Assembly: GCA_020444765.1 (NCBI GenBank)
Contig: JAGRHW010000002.1
Span: 1 to 35,279, forward strand
Direction: 5' to 3'
Source of the DNA: Gammaproteobacteria bacterium
GTDB taxonomy: Bacteria > Pseudomonadota > Gammaproteobacteria > Granulosicoccales > Granulosicoccaceae
Length of the DNA stretch: 35,279 bases
Part shown: piece by piece, positions 33,907-35,279 of the stretch
Numbering within the stretch: position 1 is the stretch's first letter
Layout of the letters: each line of letters begins with the position of its first letter
Translations under genes and position numbers: made by a program
The notes under the pieces: model-generated
Seen by the model: the letters and a program-made list of their open reading frames with translations, nothing else
The model's database searches: none
What the model was told of the DNA's origin: nothing

Positions 33907-33907
33907 C

Positions 33908-34156
33908 CTAAGCTTTTTCCTGTCTGGCCTGCCACTCGGCCTGGGTGTAGGCGTTGATCGACAGCGCATGAATCGCGCCGCTGGTGATGTGTTCGTTGAG
34001 TATTGCGTAGACCGCTTTGTGGCGTTTGATGGGCATTTGCCCTGCAAAGGTATCGCTGATGACCAGCGCCTCGAACTTGCTGCCGTCGCCGGTTACTTCT
34101 GCCTTGCTGCCGGGGATAGCCTTTTCGATCTGTTCGCTGAAAAAATCCATCCGCAT
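33908..34156 (-). CDS. ibaG: BolA/IbaG-family protein
   Basis: 82 residues. VTGDGSKFEALVIS and the C-terminal AIHALSINAYTQAEW, with the conserved His of the BolA fold, match the IbaG (YrbA) branch more than BolA itself. Such proteins share a [2Fe-2S] cluster with monothiol glutaredoxins and take part in iron and Fe-S handling. There is no cysteine in the chain, normal for IbaG, where His provides the ligand. GAGG about 10 bases before the first ATG supports the chosen start; a second ATG two codons later is possible. Confidence 0.88.
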   Translation of the reverse strand: MRMDFFSEQIEKAIPGSKAEVTGDGSKFEALVISDTFAGQMPIKRHKAVYAILNEHITSGAIHALSINAYTQAEWQARQEKA

Positions 34157-34287
34157 GATGCTCTGCCTCGTTATTGGAAATCCGGCGAACGATTATAACG
34201 ATTTGTCCGGGGCATGACAGCGGCTGGTTTCAGGCCAGTCGCATCGGGTGTCGAAGATAGCCTGATCGGACTGTGGCGGTGACGGGT

Positions 34288-34316
34288 AAAAAAAAGGGTC
34301 CGCCAACAGCGGACCC
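34288..34316 (-). terminator. Strong intrinsic terminator on the minus strand
   Basis: GGGTCCGC and GCGGACCC, 8-bp perfect stem with a 5-base loop, followed on the minus strand by eight T. It ends the small-RNA candidate and insulates ibaG from upstream transcription. Confidence 0.85.
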
Positions 34317-34420
34317 AGATTGGGGGTGAGAACGTGACACTTTCGGAAAAGCAACAGCTCACGTTAAGAAGTTTTAGTAGATTATTGAAAATAATCAAAA
34401 AAATAATTTTTCTCTTTTTG
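34288..34420 (-). ncRNA. Candidate small RNA with three stem-loops
   Basis: The 394-bp gap between divergent ibaG and lemA holds no supported gene but, on the minus strand, a TATAAT (34432-34427) followed by three perfect stems in a row: GATTATT/AATAATC with a 3-base loop (34396-34380), AACGTGA/TCACGTT with a 21-base loop (34365-34331), and a GC hairpin with a T8 tail. No protein gene upstream on this strand needs that terminator. Predicted length is about 130 nt. It matches no RNA family I know, and a -35 element is not obvious. The remaining bases up to lemA are A/T-rich without further signals. Confidence 0.5.
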
Positions 34421-34550
34421 TGAAAAATTATAAGTCATTGATTTCATGGAGAGTATTTCTTCCGCGGTAAAAATTACTGGCAGCGCGCCGCTATTAAATG
34501 AGTCAGCAGAGCTTCTCCGGCTTTTCCTCCAATCCGCAGGCAGGTGATTT

Positions 34551-35141
34551 ATGGGAACAGGCAGCACGCTTCTTATTATTCTGGCCGTTCTGGCGGTCTA
34601 TATCATTTCGATTTACAACCAGCTGGTTGCCGGCAAGAATGAATTCAAAAACGCATTCTCGCAGATCGACGTGCAATTGCAGCGTCGTTACGACCTGATT
34701 CCGAATCTGGTGGAAACCGCCAGGGCCTATATGCAGCATGAGCAGGAAACCCTGAGCCGGGTGATTGCGGCGCGCAACGAGGCCAGTGTCAAAGCCGGCG
34801 CGGCTGCTGAAAATCCTGACAATGCAAGCCTGGTTGGTGCGCTCGCTCGGGCCGAGTCCAATCTTGGCCGAGAACTGGGCAAGTTCAGCGTGGTCGTCGA
34901 AAACTATCCGGAACTGAAGGCCGATCAGAATATGCGTGATCTCTCGGATGAACTCGTCACGACCGACAATCGTGTGAGTTTCGCCCGCCAGGCCTACAGC
35001 GATTCGGTCATGCGCTATAACACCCTGCGTGAGGAGTTCCCGTCAAACCTGATTGCCGGTCTGTTCAATTTCCGTCCGGCCGATCTGTTTGAAATCCGCG
35101 ATCCGGATATCGGCGAGCCGATGCGCATTTCGCTGGCCTGA
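34551..35141 (+). CDS. lemA: LemA family protein
   Basis: 196 residues. An N-terminal membrane helix (about 5-21, STLLIILAVLAVYIISIY) is followed by the diagnostic LemA segment NQLVAGKNEFKNAFSQIDVQ, LQRRYDLIPNLVET and, later, ENYPELKADQNM and DNRVSFARQAYSDSVMRYN. Helical bundle on the membrane, function uncertain. AGGTGA lies five bases before the ATG. The next gene starts 16 bp after the stop and looks like an M48 peptidase, the usual partner of lemA. Confidence 0.95.
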   Translation: MGTGSTLLIILAVLAVYIISIYNQLVAGKNEFKNAFSQIDVQLQRRYDLIPNLVETARAYMQHEQETLSRVIAARNEASVKAGAAAENPDNASLVGALARAESNLGRELGKFSVVVENYPELKADQNMRDLSDELVTTDNRVSFARQAYSDSVMRYNTLREEFPSNLIAGLFNFRPADLFEIRDPDIGEPMRISLA

Positions 35142-35157
35142 GCCCGGCGTCTGAGCC

Positions 35158-35279
35158 ATGTCTTCCGCTGCTTTTTTTGAGCGGCAACGGGAAAGCCGTC
35201 GCCAATCGGCCTGGCTGCTGGTGCTGTTTACTCTTATGCTGGCAGGCATGGCCTTGCTGGCAAATCTGCTCGCCGGTAC
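35158..35279 (+). CDS. Start of M48-family membrane metallopeptidase
   Basis: The first 40 codons only; the gene runs off the window. MSSAAFFERQRESRRQSAW followed by a hydrophobic helix (LLVLFTLMLAGMALLANLL) is the N terminus typical of the multi-pass M48 peptidases encoded after lemA. The HExxH zinc motif would lie outside the window, so the call depends on context. Confidence 0.65.
   Translation, partial: MSSAAFFERQRESRRQSAWLLVLFTLMLAGMALLANLLAG

Overview
The window reads as chromosomal DNA of a gammaproteobacterium with a chemolithotrophic or facultatively hydrogen-oxidising lifestyle. This rests on a bidirectional NAD-linked [NiFe] hydrogenase (HoxFUYHW), an MSHA-like type IV pilus locus, and housekeeping genes typical of the class (uup, a yjgR-type HerA ATPase, ibaG, a DUF815 ATPase, lemA plus an M48 peptidase). 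I cannot name the genus from sequence alone. No phage, insertion sequence or CRISPR array was seen.

Layout. (1) 1-3843, + strand: 3' end of hoxF, then hoxU, hoxY, hoxH and hoxW, overlapping or tightly spaced. (2) 4069-8172, + strand: four minor pseudopilins overlapping by 4 bp (GspH/FimT-like, PilV-like, PilW-like with Asp-rich repeats, and a 703-residue MshP/MshQ-like tip protein with DNRLRE and LamG-type domains). (3) 8294-12707, + strand: membrane histidine kinase, single-domain receiver, and a GGDEF-EAL protein whose GGDEF site is degenerate and whose EAL site is intact. (4) 12709-21109, + strand: pilus machine, made up of a STAS-MshEN-ATPase fusion, the platform protein, the major pilin with its own terminator, PilM-, PilN-, PilO- and PilP/MshK-like proteins and a short secretin. 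(5) 21178-21501: a [2Fe-2S] ferredoxin. (6) 24491-21498, - strand: ApbE flavin transferase, TlpA-like thioredoxin, DUF4266 lipoprotein and DUF3570 predicted outer-membrane barrel. (7) 24613-27892, + strand: a DUF1800-like lipoprotein and a Tat-exported DUF1501 protein. (8) 28285-32823, - strand: uup, yjgR-like and an unrecognised gene. (9) 32917-35279: DUF815 ATPase, ibaG (-), a candidate small RNA (-), lemA and the start of an M48 peptidase.

How the parts fit. Regions 2-4 look like one functional unit: a pilus whose assembly ATPase carries a c-di-GMP-binding MshEN domain, encoded directly after a predicted c-di-GMP phosphodiesterase and a two-component pair. The ATPase additionally carries an N-terminal STAS domain, a fusion I do not know from standard MshE or PilB. 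Region 6 is a compact cluster in which the DUF3570 protein contains a stretch matching the acceptor consensus for ApbE flavinylation, next to an ApbE gene and a DUF4266 lipoprotein with a Gly/Cys tail. These two clusters and the orphan small-RNA candidate at 34288-34420 are the most promising parts. Domain assignments come from motif recognition by eye; no database search was run.
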